DNA of 64,000 bases from Prosopocoilus inquinatus (Eukaryota > Arthropoda > Insecta > Coleoptera > Lucanidae), in NCBI GenBank assembly GCA_036172665.1, contig CM069876.1, positions 50,189,001 through 50,253,000 of the forward strand, written 5' to 3'. Made by a program: the position numbers and the translations under genes. Positions 12,901-23,929 of the stretch are shown here, one piece after another (positions within the stretch are counted from its first letter, which is position 1; each line of letters starts with the position of its first letter). Under the pieces are notes generated by a model. It worked only from the letters and a program-made list of their open reading frames with translations, ran no database searches and was not told the DNA's origin.

Positions 12901-14330
12901 AAACAATTGAACGCATCGGCATCGTACGTCCAAGAACCGGCTATTGTTGGTGGTCATTGTTGCCAATAGAATTAATACGACATCATTCATTGCTTGTTAC
13001 GGGCTCACCTTGATTTAGATGCGCTATTCCGCTCCGTCACTACCGGCCCCGGTATGTCATCTAAACCCGGCCATGCCCTTCAGTTTTTGCTTACAGTCTG
13101 CTAACAGAACTTTTGTTTTAATTTTTCGCCTTTTAAAATATCTTCCGTATATTCAACTCTACCGGGTGAGTTCCAATTTTTAGAAACGAAAAAGAAAAGA
13201 AGAAACAATTGAACGCATCGGCATCGTACGTCCAAGAACCAGCCATTGTTGGTTGTCATTGTTGCCAATAGAATTAATACGACATCATTCATTGCTTGTT
13301 ACGGGCTCACCTTGATTTAGATGCGTTGTTCCGCTTCGTCACTACCGGCCCCGGTATGTCATCTAAACCCGGCCATGCCCTTCAGTTTTTGCTTACAGCC
13401 TGCTAACAGAACTTTTGTTTTATTTTTTCGCCTTTTAAAATATCTTCCGTATATTCAACTCTACTGAGTTAGTTCCAATTTTTAGAAACGAAAAAAAAAG
13501 AAAAAAAAATTGAACGCATCGGCATCATCGTACGTCCAAGAACCGGCCATTTTTGGTTGTCATTGTTGCCAATAGAATTAATACGACATCATTCATTGCT
13601 TGTTATGGGCTCACCTTGATTTAGATGCGCTATTCCGCTCCGTCACTACCGGCCCCGGTATGTCATCTAAACCCGGCCATGCTCGTTAATTTTTGCTTAC
13701 AGCCTGCTAACAGAACTTTTGTTTTAATTTTTCGCCTTTTAAAATATCTTCCGTATATTCAACTCTACCGGGTGAGTTCCAATTTTTAGAAACGAAAAAG
13801 AAAAGAAGAAACAATTGAACGCATCGGCATCGTACGTCCAAGAACCGGCTATTGTTGGTGGTCATTGTTGCCAATAGAATTAATACGACATCATTCATTG
13901 CTTGTTACGGGCTCACCTTGGTTTAGATGCGCTATTCCGCTCCGTCACTACCGGCCCCGGTATGTCATCTAAACCCGGCCATGCTCGTTACTTTTTGCTT
14001 ACAGCCTACTAACAGAATTTTATTTTATTTTTTCGCTTTTTAAAATACCTTCCGTATATTCAACTCTACCGGGTGAGTTCCAATTTTTAGAAACGAAAAA
14101 GAAAAGAAGAAACAATTGAACGCATCGGCATCGTACGTCCAAGAACCAGCCATTGTTGGTTGTCATTGTTGCCAATAGAATTAATACGACATCATTCATT
14201 GCTTGTTACGGGCTCACCTTGATTTAGATGCGTTATTCCGCTCCGTCACAATATAAAGTGATATTTTGATGGGGTCGATTTTCTCGCTTTTTAAATACCT
14301 TCCGTATATTCTACTCTAATAAGTGACTTC
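9971..14330 (+). repeat. 302 bp satellite array, about 13 full units plus truncated ends
   Basis: The landmark TTCCAAT(T/C)TTTAG recurs at 10447, 10748, 11048, 11350, 11652, 11956, 12261, 12566, 12869, 13171, 13473, 13777 and 14079 (period 300-305). A unit holds a purine-rich segment (GAAACGAAAAAGAAAAGAAG), TTGCCAATAGAATTAATACG, CTTGATTTAGATGCG, CGGCCCCGGTATGTCATC and TACCTTCCGTATATTCAACT. Several variants (CGGGTGAG or TGAGTGCG before TTCCAA; TTTTATTTTATT or TTTTGTTTTAAT) are interspersed rather than grouped. Repeated 63-codon minus-strand frames are by-products of the repeat. The first and last units are shortened and share a variant. Confidence 0.9.
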
Positions 14331-14335
14331 CAATC

Positions 14336-14480
14336 AAAATTGACCGACCTAAAGTCAGCTGCGTTCGTCTCCGCTACAAATGTTGTGAGGTCACTTAACT
14401 TCCTCTCGTCACAGCTGATTGAAGGCGAAGTTTTCGTGTGCGATGTCAAGGTCAGTCGATTCTACCGTTTTCAACTTATC
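14336..14480. other. Short single-copy interval right of the satellite
   Basis: No repeat or gene recognised. It contains GACCGACCTAAAGTCAGCTG and leads directly into the three-copy repeat. Confidence 0.4.
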
Positions 14481-15135
14481 AGTTGGTTTATTTTGTTGGA
14501 CTGACTTGGTAAGTTCTCTTGTTTCGTTTTACGAATTTTACTTGTTCACTTGTAGGCAACTTTTTTTCTACCACCGGCAAATTGCATTGACTCACCTTGA
14601 ATTACGGACCTCGTACCAGCCGATTGAATAGCCCTAATGTCACTCAAAAACCTATAATACGGCCTGTCGGAAGATCTAGCTCGCGCATCTGGTTGTTTTG
14701 CGTTCGTTTGAGAGACCACATTCTCTTTGATTTATTTTGTTGGACTGACTTGGTAAGTTTTCTTGTTTTCCGTTTGGAATTTTGCTTAGGGTAACTTGCA
14801 GGAAATTTTCCTCCGCTGCCTTTTTACTACCGGCAAGTTGTATTAACTCATCCTGAGCTATGAACACGTACCCGACGATTGACCAGCTCAAGTTACTTGG
14901 CGTGCCGGAAGATTTAATTTAACTCCTGCATCTGGCTGTTTTGCTGTTGCTGTTGCTGTTTTTGTTGGACTGACTTGATAAGTTCTCTTGTTTCCTTTCT
15001 TGGATTTTATTTCGGGTTCCTTGTTCACTTGTAGGCAATTTTTTTTCTACTACCAGCAAGGTGTATTGGCTCACCCTGAGCTACAAATCTCGTACCAGAC
15101 GATTGACCAGCCCTATGACCACTCAAGCTATTCAG
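14481..15135 (+). repeat. Three diverged ~225-245 bp units, each with a micro-intron-like core
   Basis: TTGTTGGACTGACTTG recurs at 14493, 14737 and 14962. In the first two units it is followed by GTAAGTT and, 47-49 bp later, by a pyrimidine-rich AG (14509-14555 and 14753-14801). Each is then followed by (G)GCAACTTTTTTTC-like sequence, CCGGCAA and a CTCACC-TGA-TA block. The third unit has GATAAG in place of the GT donor but keeps CACTTGTAGGCAA. A CTGTTG microsatellite sits at 14938-14960. Frames across the units are not conserved, so I do not call exons. Confidence 0.55.
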
Positions 15136-15140
15136 TCAGA

Positions 15141-17010
15141 ATTCATTTTCGTCTTCGCCGTGGATGATGTTGCGAATAGTAGATTATTTACCGAACACTT
15201 TACTGTTTTATTCAAGTCTAAAATAATTCAAGTGTCACGCGCTTATGTAATTTTGCTTATTCATTCATTCATCTTGTTTTGCTTGCTTTTGTTTAGTCAA
15301 CCTGATTTAATGTAATTTTTAATCATTTCATCCGATTTAATCACTAGTTTTTGCTTGGCTTTGGATAAATTAGTTTTCACTGATTTTGAACTGCTTGAGA
15401 GATTACTGTGAGACGAAAGGAAATTTCCAACGTACGTACCAATTTAAGTTTACGAAATGTTTTAAGACGTTTTTGAATTTTGAGTTTGATGTCGGATTTT
15501 GTCTTGGGCACGTCAATCTTTTTAAAACTGAGCACACTGATTATTTGTGTTCAGATGTAATAGATGCCTCTGGTTTGCTTACTTCAGTTGGCGCCTACCG
15601 GTAAATAATTTTGAAACGAATGAATTCCCTCTTTTTTGCCCACGACCACCCACGAAATTGTCGAGCTGCCGTTGGTATTATGCAATGTGACAATTCATCA
15701 TCGGAAGGAATTTATTGTATGCAAGGACGCATCAGTGTTCTAACTCAATTCAATTCAATTCAATTCTTGAGTCTAGCGCTTAGAGCTCTGAGTCCGCGAG
15801 GCGACTTCGAAGCAAGTGCCTTTTTTTGCATTTTTCAAGTTATTTTTTTTTTTTCAAGATTGTTTCAGTTTTATTAAACTAATTAAACGAAACGATGACC
15901 TTTTTTTATATTCGTTCGAGCGTGTCTGCTGCAGTGTGCGGAGAAAATCTTGCCGAGAGAAAAAAAAAAACGCAAGAAATTGACAGCAAAACAAGCGAAA
16001 TTCTCGACTTGTCGCGAACGTCTTGATCCGATTTGCACTCACAGCAAATAAAATATTACCGCGTTGCCCCGACGCGGTCGGGGGAATCCCATCTTTTAAG
16101 CGCGGGCAATCGCTCTTTCGGCCAACGAAACGTATCGACAGCGGTTTCGAAAAAGCCCAATCTCGAATTGATACTATGACTATTGGCGGGCGGGGGGCGG
16201 GGGGTTGAGGGAGGTCATCTGTATGCGAATTCATTTACGTGAGTGGTCTCGCGTTATCTACCGAACCGAACCGACCGGAATTTACATTCGTTCGGCTCGT
16301 TCGTGGCTTTGTTGCGGAGATTCGGCTCTGAATCTGAATGTTTTACGGCGACGGCGACGGTACGGTGTTGATCTGGCAACTATCGAAATTGATTTTCCAA
16401 ATTTCTTTTCTTGCCTCTAATTGTTCGCCCCCCCCCCCCCCCCGTACCCTCCGCTTAATCTCATCAAAACTCATCCGTTAAGTTATTACGCGCGGCAGGG
16501 CGTACCTAAAACGAAATTATCAAGTTAAACCGTAGGTCATTGAGCGCAGCGGGGCGAGAACAGGGAAGACAACGGGCAGCGCACTTTGAAAAAAACGGAA
16601 TTATTAAGTTGGATCGTAAGTCCTTGAGCGCAGCGGGGTGAGTACAGGAGAAAGTTTTATTAGTTAAAACCAAATATATTTAAAGACTCTTACAAACTAC
16701 TTAATGATGTGATGTTTCTCGAAACTAAACACTAAAACCCAACTTTAAAAAGCATATATATATTTTTATTAATTAAAGTTAAGTAGGTAAGTCGTAGATA
16801 ATTACGTAAAACGTACGCGCACTTAATAGTCCGCTGCTTCGGGCGATTTAAACAAACTGTAGGAGGATTCCGTCCGTCGTCCCATCAGCCCGTGTGAAAC
16901 GGGGGAATTACCGGTTTCTGCTGCGCTTCCGCCTTTAAGCACTCCGTGTCAAGGGGGTGGGCGCGCTCGACGGCGGGCGTAAATTAACTTTCCGGGTGAC
17001 AAAGGGCCGT
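15141..17010. other. Single-copy non-coding sequence with simple repeats
   Basis: No defensible gene. It contains a TCAAT pentamer run near 15746-15765, several poly-T and poly-A runs, a G-rich block at 16183-16213 with G4 potential, a CGACGG run near 16348-16360 and a poly-C run near 16429-16443. Positions 16509-16560 and 16595-16645 are a short diverged duplication sharing TTGAGCGCAGCGGGG. Overlapping frames near 15854-16234 and 16023-16208 are on opposite strands and unsupported. Confidence 0.5.
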
Positions 17011-17024
17011 TGTCGTCGTCGTCG

Positions 17025-17510
17025 TAATTTTTGCAAGGCGGCGACGATGGGGAATGCAAATTCCCGCGCTTAATTCCATCAGGGGCGTTAACTTGAATTG
17101 CTTTCGTAATTGTAATTGCCGGCCCTGATTTTTCAAACTGATTTCGAAAATTAAGGCGCCGGCCGTAATGAAGACGCCCCACTTAGAATGACATTATAGT
17201 AAAATGAAATGATAAAATATCATCGCGCGAGGTACGTTACTCGGTCAGCTGTCTAAGGTAATACTTTTTAATTTTTGCAAGGCGGCGAGGAGACCGATGG
17301 GGAATGCAAATTCCCGCGGTTAATTTCATTAGGGGCGCTAACTTGAATTGCTTTTGTAATTATAATTGCCGGCACTGATTCTTCAAACTGATTTGAAAAT
17401 TAAGGCACCATAATGAAGACGTCTCACTTAGATTGACATTATAATAAATGAAATAATAAAATATCATCATGCAGGGTACATTACTCGGTCAGCTGTGCAG
17501 GGTAATACTT
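17025..17510 (+). repeat. Two-copy ~245 bp direct repeat leading into the 286 bp array
   Basis: TTTTTGCAAGGCGGCGA starts near 17028 and 17274, and similarity continues through GGGGAATGCAAATTCCCGCG, TAACTTGAATTGCTTT and ACTCGGTCAGCTGT. The block ends with the same TCGGTCAGCTGT landmark used by the next array, so the 286 bp units appear to have grown from the tail of this repeat. Confidence 0.65.
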
Positions 17511-17540
17511 TTTAATTTAATATGAAGCAGGGTGCATTAT

Positions 17541-19520
17541 TCAGTCAGTTGTCCGGGGTAACACTTTGATGGTCAACGTAAACCTCGACGAAATAAGTTC
17601 GCGACGGACCCACCTCCAATTAACAACAGCTTCACGCAAAATGTGCCCCCATAAAAGAACGAATCTGTCGCCGAAAGAAAGAAAGAGAGAATCGTAAAAC
17701 GTTGTTAACGGCCGATCAAACATACCGAATAGTTCGTTGGATTGAGTTGTTGCGAAATTAGCGTATCAAAAGACACGTCGAGGTAATTAATTAATACCAC
17801 GGTACGTGACTCGGTCAGCTGTCTAGGGGAATGCTTTAATGTGAATGTAAACCTCGATGAAATAAGTTCGCGGCGAACCCATTTTCAGTTACCAATGCAG
17901 CTGCACGCAAAATGTGCCGCCATAAAAGAACGAATCTGTCGCCGAAAGAAAGAAGAAAGAATGTAACATCGCAAAACGTTATTAACGGTCGATCAAACAT
18001 ACCTGCTTTTGAACCGAGGAGTTCGTTGGATTGAGTTGTTGCGAATTTAGCGTATCAGAAGACACGTCGAGGTAATTAAATATCACGGTACGTGACTCGG
18101 TCAGCTGTCTAGGGTAATGCTTTAATGTGAATGTAAACCTCGATGAAATAAGTTCGCGGCGAACCCATTTCCAGTTAACAAAACAGCTGCACGCAAAATG
18201 TGCCGCCATAAAAGAACGAATCTGTCGCCGAAAGAAAGAAAAAAGAATGTAACATCGCAAAACGTTATTAACGGTCGATCAAACATACCTGCTTTTGAAC
18301 CGAGCAGTTCGTTGGATTGAGTTGTTGCGAAATTAGCGTATCAGAAGACACGTCGAGGTAATTAAATACCACGGTACATTACTCGGTCAGCTGTCTAGGG
18401 TAATGCTTTAATGTGAATGTAAACCTCGATGAAATAAGTTCGCGGCGAACCCATTTCCCGTTAACAAAACAGCTGCACACAAAATGTGCCGCCATAAAAG
18501 AACGAATCTGTCGCCGAAAGAAAGAAGAAAGAATGTAACATCGCAAAACGTTATTAACGGTCGATCAAACGTACCTGCTTTTGAACCGAGCAGTTCGTTG
18601 GATTGAGTTGTTGCGAAATTAGCGTATCAAAAGACACGTCGAGGTAATTAAATACCACGGTACATGACTCGGTCAGCTGTCTAGGGTAATGCTTTAATGT
18701 GAATGTAAACCTCGATGAAATAAGTTCGCGGCGAACCCATTTCCAGTTAACAAAACAGCTTCACGCAAAATGTGCCGCCATAAAAGAACGAATCTGTCGC
18801 CGAAAGAAAGAAGAAAGAATGTAACATCGCAAAACGTTATTAACGGTCGATCAAACGTAACTGCTTTTGAACCGAGCAGTTCGTTGGATTGAATTGTTGC
18901 GAAATTAGCGTATCAGAAGACACGTCGAGGTAATTAAATACCACGGTACATTACTCGGTCAGCTGTATAGGGTAATGCTTTAATGTGAATGTAAACCTCG
19001 ATGACATAAGTTCGCGGCGAACCCATTTCCAATTAACAAAACAGCTTCACGCAAAATGTGCCGCCATGAAAGAACGAATCTGTCGCCGAAAGAAAGAAGA
19101 AAGAATGTAACATCGCAAAACGTTATTATCGGTCGATCAAACATACCTGCTTTTGAACCGAGGAGTTCGTTGGATTGAGTTGTTGCGAAATTAGCATATC
19201 AGAAGGCACGTCGAGGTAATTAAATACCACGGTACATGACTCGGTCAGCTGTCTAGGGTAATGCTTTAATGTGAATGTAAACCTCGATGAAATAAGTTCG
19301 CGACAAACCCATTTCCAATTAACAAAACAGCTTCACGCAAAATGTGCCGCCATGAAAGAACGAATCTGTCGCCGAAAGAAAGAAGAAAGAATGTAACATC
19401 GCAAAACGTTATTAACGGTCGATCAAACATACCTGCTTTTGAACGAATCTGTCGCCGAAAGAAAGAAAGTGAGAATGCCATGTCGTGAAAAGTTATTAAT
19501 GGTCGATCGAGCAGTTCGTT
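17541..19520 (+). repeat. 286 bp satellite array, about six full units
   Basis: TCGGTCAGCTGT recurs at 17811, 18097, 18383, 18669, 18955 and 19241 (period 286, very regular), with a degenerate start at 17541 and a truncated end near 19520. Each unit contains GGGTAATGCTTTAATGTGAA, GTAAACCTCGATGAAATAAG, ATCTGTCGCCGAAAGAAAGA and GTTCGTTGGATTGAGTTGTT. The last unit shows an internal jump that duplicates GAACGAATCTGTCGCC (near 19354 and 19442). Minus-strand frames in this array are repeat by-products. Confidence 0.9.
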
Positions 19521-20250
19521 GGATTGAGCTGCTACTGCGACTATCTGAGATTAATTTCATTTTTTTCTTAATTTAAAATCTCGGTCTCGGCAGAAATGCA
19601 CAAAGCGTCTGAATTTTTGCGTTTTTCTACAAATTCCGGCTCGGCCGTATAATTAAGAATTTCCGCGGCATTCAACAAACCCCACTCACAAAACACGTTG
19701 GTAAATTAAAAAGAGTTTTTTTTTTTAATGTAACTAATGGAAACGCGCATAAATGTAATCGGTTCTAACTTATTCACGCAATAAAAGAAGAAAGAAAAAA
19801 GTATCCATCACCTAAACATGTTGCTGCACGTAATCCGATTGTAAAAGAAGTCAATTCCGAAACGCAAGGAAAGAAAGGCAAAGCCGGAGCACATTCACGT
19901 CCAATGTGCGGTAGCATCGTGTTTGTAAAAGTCCCCATTTCGCAGAACCGATACTATTATTAGGGTGATTTGTAACCGAATTCATTTGCGTGAGTGTTTT
20001 CTCTATCTGCTCGTAGAATCTGTATTTGTTCCGGAAGTTTCGAGCTTTTCCTAAATGCGCGAACGCGTCGACCAAACCGACGACGATATCCAGATTGAAT
20101 TCAGACTTTCTACTCAACTTGTTTATACTTGCGGGTTTCATTTAGGGTCGCTCAGCAAGTCATTATTATTTCTGAAATTTAATCGTCTTGGCCGCTACCG
20201 CCTGAATAAGTTTATTTGTTTTCGCTCTTGAATAATTAACGAAGACGGTG
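19521..20250. other. Single-copy non-coding sequence
   Basis: No repeat array. A 96-codon minus-strand frame at 19851-20141 has no recognisable domain and no splice or promoter context that I can see, so it is left uncalled. Confidence 0.4.
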
Positions 20251-20350
20251 GCAAGCTAACGCTGCAACGAACGGATTTCGCTGTGGGAACAAAGAAATCT
20301 AATGTAAGCGTGGGTCTTTGAAATGACGTCACACTGTTTAACGCAAAAAA
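20251..20350 (+). repeat. Fragment of the dispersed element also seen at 1.4-1.8 kb
   Basis: GGTGGCAAGCTAACGCTGCA, then GTGGGAACAAAGAAATCTAA and AATGACGTCACA match the copy at 1699-1790 and the lead of the copy at 21752. It is a single, unamplified copy. Confidence 0.6.
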
Positions 20351-21694
20351 AGGACTTAACTAAACGGGCGCTTGTTTTTCTTTCGTAAGCTTCGCAAGTC
20401 GCACCTAAACGAGGGATTAAAAAGTCTCTGCCTTAGTTTATCAGGTGTTACAACGCACAATAAATTTAAGCTTTAGTCGACCACGTAGCAACGGAAGCCT
20501 CCGGTGCGACGGTATTATTTTATCCTCAGTGGATTTAATTGTAATTTATTAGCCGGCCGTCGATTTACGCAGCCGAAACCAATGCCTGGTGTGGGGGGGG
20601 GGGGTGAAGGAGGAGAGGGAGGAGGAGACAATTTCATATTCAAGGAGTAAACGTCGAGTGCCTCCGCGGAATCCGAATGAGCGTTGAACGCTCAAAGCTT
20701 GTGAATTTTTAAGCTCGGCGGAAAGTTTCGACGGCGGCTGCGGCGGCGTCGCGACGCGAAAATGGGACATTAAGGACGACGTGCAAGTGAGCGGATCTTT
20801 GTGTAGGCGAATGAATAAAATTATCTTTTTTTCTTTCTAAGGGAATCCAGTAGAGCTCGGGAGTTGTGAATTATTAAATTCACGCGAAGCGCGGCGCTTA
20901 AACTCTTCACTTCACGTGCGATCCGCCGTCGAGAATTTTTCTCTTTTAACTTTAACTTTAACTTTAATTAACGGTCGGGTGAACCGACGCGACGCGATGT
21001 TTAGGGTCGCATTCCGAGACATAAAAATAAAACAATTTTAAAATAAAAACAAAAACCGTATTAAGTCACGAGCTGTCATTCAACATAACCGCCAGTGTCG
21101 CCGTCCGGCGATTTCTCAATCAACCATATCTGCGAAAATTAAGAGACTCTTAGAATTTTGTTTAACGCGTATGCTGTTATCTACGGCGACTTGGTGATTT
21201 TATTTTTATTTGTCGGGTACTACTACAGTCACCCCCTGTATATAATTAGTAAACTTGCATGTGAGATTTCTGAGCAGAAAACACGTCGGGAAACTTCACG
21301 AACCCCCGCGAAGTATGTCAGCGGCGTAAATTATTTTTATTTAACACCTGAGCCCCGGTGTTAAGAATAAATTTTCATCTTAAACGACGTCGAGGGGCGG
21401 TTACTTACGTGAAAATCTTCCTTTCTATGACGTACCCCTCCCCCCTGCTACGTGAGGTCGCATTAGTTTTCCCCCACTGCGGCTCTGATAACATAAACCG
21501 GGTCGCCGTTTCGTACTACCTATTTTCTGGAATCCGGCGGAAAATAGGGCGTTGAGATAAATCGTATTATCGCGAACCCGTTTTTGCCCTCCTAGGTTCA
21601 GGAGGTTTCTTTCTCTTCGAGCTAGTTTTCTTTTCCGGCGGAACGTTTCAGATTTAATGAAGTAGATACGCAATTAAGAAAAAAAAAAAATATG
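20351..21694. other. Single-copy non-coding sequence
   Basis: Includes a poly-G tract near 20591-20604, the hexamer-like run TTTAACTTTAACTTTAAC near 20946-20965, and the segment 21158-21555 with two short frames of no recognisable content. No gene called. Confidence 0.45.
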
Positions 21695-22545
21695 CTACCG
21701 CCCGAATGAATTTACTTTATCTCCCCTGCAAATTAAAACGAAAAACGGTGGTGGCAAATTAGCGTTGAAGAAGACAATCAGCTGTCGCGAGCTAGTTCTC
21801 AGATGGAGACGGGCTAGGTCAAAGATCAAGGGCGCCACCAGGAGGAGTGACCGCGGCTGATATCTTCGCCACCGTCCTCCAAGGATCGCAGCGTGCGCGA
21901 AAAATTTAAGGGCGTCACCAAAAGGAGTGACCGCGGCTGATATCTTCGCCACCGTCCTCCAAGGATCGCAGCGTCCGCGAAAAATTTAAGGGCGTCCCCA
22001 AAACGAGAGACCGCGGCTGATATTTTCGCCACCTTCCTCCAAGTATCGCAGCGTGCGCAAAAAATTCAAGGGCGTCACCAAGAGGAGTGACCGCGGCTGA
22101 TATTTTCGCCAACGTCCTCCAAGGATCGCAGCGTGCGCGAAAAATTCAAGGGCGTCACCAAGAGGAGTGACCGCAGCTGATATCTTCGCCACCGTCCTCC
22201 AAGGATCGCAAAATTCAAGGGCGTCACAAAAAGGAGTGACCGCAGATGATATCTTCGCCACCGTCCTCCAAGGATCGCAGCGTGCGCGAAAAATTCAAGG
22301 GTGTCACCAAAAGGAGTGACCGCGGCTGATATTTTCGCCACCGTCCTCCAAGGATCGCAGCGTGCGCGAAAAATTCAAGGGCGTCACCAAGAGGAGTGAC
22401 CGCGGCTGATATTTTCGCCATCGTCCTCCAAGTATCGCAGCGTGCGCGAAAAATTCAAGAGCGTCACCAAAAGGAGTGACCGCGGCTGATATCTTCGCCA
22501 CCGTCCTCCAAGGATCGCGGCGTGCGCGAAAAATTCCCCGGAGAA
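21695..22545. repeat. 80 bp tandem array, about nine units, with parent element lead-in
   Basis: A single-copy lead (21695-21820) resembles the dispersed element at 1373-1450. Then GACCGC(G/A)G recurs near 21850, 21929, 22009, 22089, 22169, 22238, 22318, 22398 and 22478: an 80 bp period with one 69 bp unit caused by an 11 bp deletion. Each unit reads AAGGATCGCAGCGTGCGCGA, AAGGGCGTCACCAAAAGGAG, CGGCTGATATCTTCGCC. Because 80 is not a multiple of three, minus-strand frames rotate through the three phases and stay open by chance; no gene is implied. Confidence 0.88.
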
Positions 22546-22960
22546 TAATCCACTCTTGCATCCAAAATAATTGTCCATCGCAACAAAACCACTGATCGTA
22601 CTCAAAACGTATCGTAAAACAAAAGATAAACAGTACGACAGTAGAAAAGACAACGGCACAACACGCCTGACTCCAATAAATCACATATCACACGTACGTA
22701 CGCGGCGTCGACAAAAAGTGACATAATCTCTTAAATAAACTTCAATAACAGTCGATATTAAACTTCACAAAATGGGTCTTAAATTTAAGGCAGCTTAATT
22801 CATTCGAGACAACATTAAAGTAAATACACACACAAGTGCCGGTATATCTGCATTATAGACAAACATGCATTAAATACAGAAAATAATTAAAATAATACGT
22901 TGTTACGTTTGCCGAAGGTCGTAAGGGTTGCTCGTACGTAGGTGTCGAACGTTACATCAG
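22546..22960. other. Single-copy spacer between two arrays
   Basis: No repeat or gene recognised. Contains a short CGTACGTACGCGGCGTCG segment near 22692. Confidence 0.4.
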
Positions 22961-22965
22961 CCCAA

Positions 22966-23925
22966 GAAACGAAAAAGCGGAAACGAAAAGCGTATTCCTC
23001 TGTTGGAACAAAGAAATCGTATAAAACATGGGTAGCCGAAATGGAGTCTCAAAAATACCTTTTTTCAATTTACCGGGGAAAACGAGAACGAAAAGCGTAT
23101 TCCTTTGTTGGAACAAAGAAATCGTATAAAACATGGGTAGCCGAAATGGAGTCTCAAACTACCTTTTTTTCAATTTATCGGGAAAAACGAAAAGCTTATT
23201 CCTCTGTTGGAACAAGGAAATCGAAATAGAACATGAGTAGCCGAAATGGAGCCTCAAATTACCTTTTTTCAATTTATCGGGGAAAACAAAAACGAAAAGC
23301 GTATTCCTCGGTTGAAACAAAGAAATCGTATGAAGCATGGGTAGTCGAAATGGAGTCTCAAAATTACCTTTTTTCAATTTATCGGGGAAAACAAAAACGA
23401 AAAGCGTATTCCTCTGTCGGAACAAAGAAATCGTATAAAACATGGGTAGCCGAAATGGAGTCTCAAATTACCTTTTTTTCAATTTATCGGGAAAAACGAA
23501 AACGAAAAGCGTATTCCTCTGTTGGAACAAAGAAATCGTATAAAACATTGGTAGCCGAAATGGAGCCTCAAAATTACCTTTTTTTCAATTTATCGGGGAA
23601 AACAAAAACGAAAAGCGTATTCCTCTGTTGGAACAAAGAAATCGTATAAAGCATGGGTAGTCGAAATGGAGTCTCAAAATTACCTTTTTTTCAATTTATC
23701 GGGGAAAACAAAAACGAAAAGCGTATTCCTCTGTTGGAACAAAGAAATCGTATAAAACATGGGTAGCCGAAATTGAGCCTCAAAATTACCTTTTTTTTCT
23801 ATTTATCGGGGAAAACAAAAACGAAAAGCGTATTGCTCGGTTGAAACAAAGAAATCGTATAAAGCATGGGTAGCCGAAATGAAGTCTCAGATTACTTTTT
23901 CTCAATTTATCGGGAAAAAGAACGG
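22966..23925 (+). repeat. 105 bp tandem array, about nine units, with a 35-codon periodic frame
   Basis: TGTTGGAACAAAGAAATCG (or close variants) starts near 23001, 23106, 23205, 23310, 23415, 23520, 23627, 23732 and 23840. The usual period of 105 bp equals 35 codons, so one plus-strand frame stays in phase from 22942 to about 23649, broken only by a TAG at 23227-23229 in the shortened 99 bp unit, and is lost where T-run length changes the period. The repeated peptide core reads KRKAYSSVGTKKSYKTW. Unit differences include many amino-acid changes, giving no sign of selection. The unit core matches single copies at 1699-1790 and 20273-20348. I treat it as non-coding. Confidence 0.82.
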
Positions 23926-23929
23926 GTCG

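Noticed and set aside
12799..13898. Three nearly identical 63-codon minus-strand frames
   Set aside because: They are phases of the 302 bp satellite; other units carry stops in the same frame.
21695..22684. Set of overlapping minus-strand frames with a repeated MAKISAAVTP-type start
   Set aside because: The 80 bp period is not a multiple of three, so all phases are read in turn. This is an array by-product, not a protein family.
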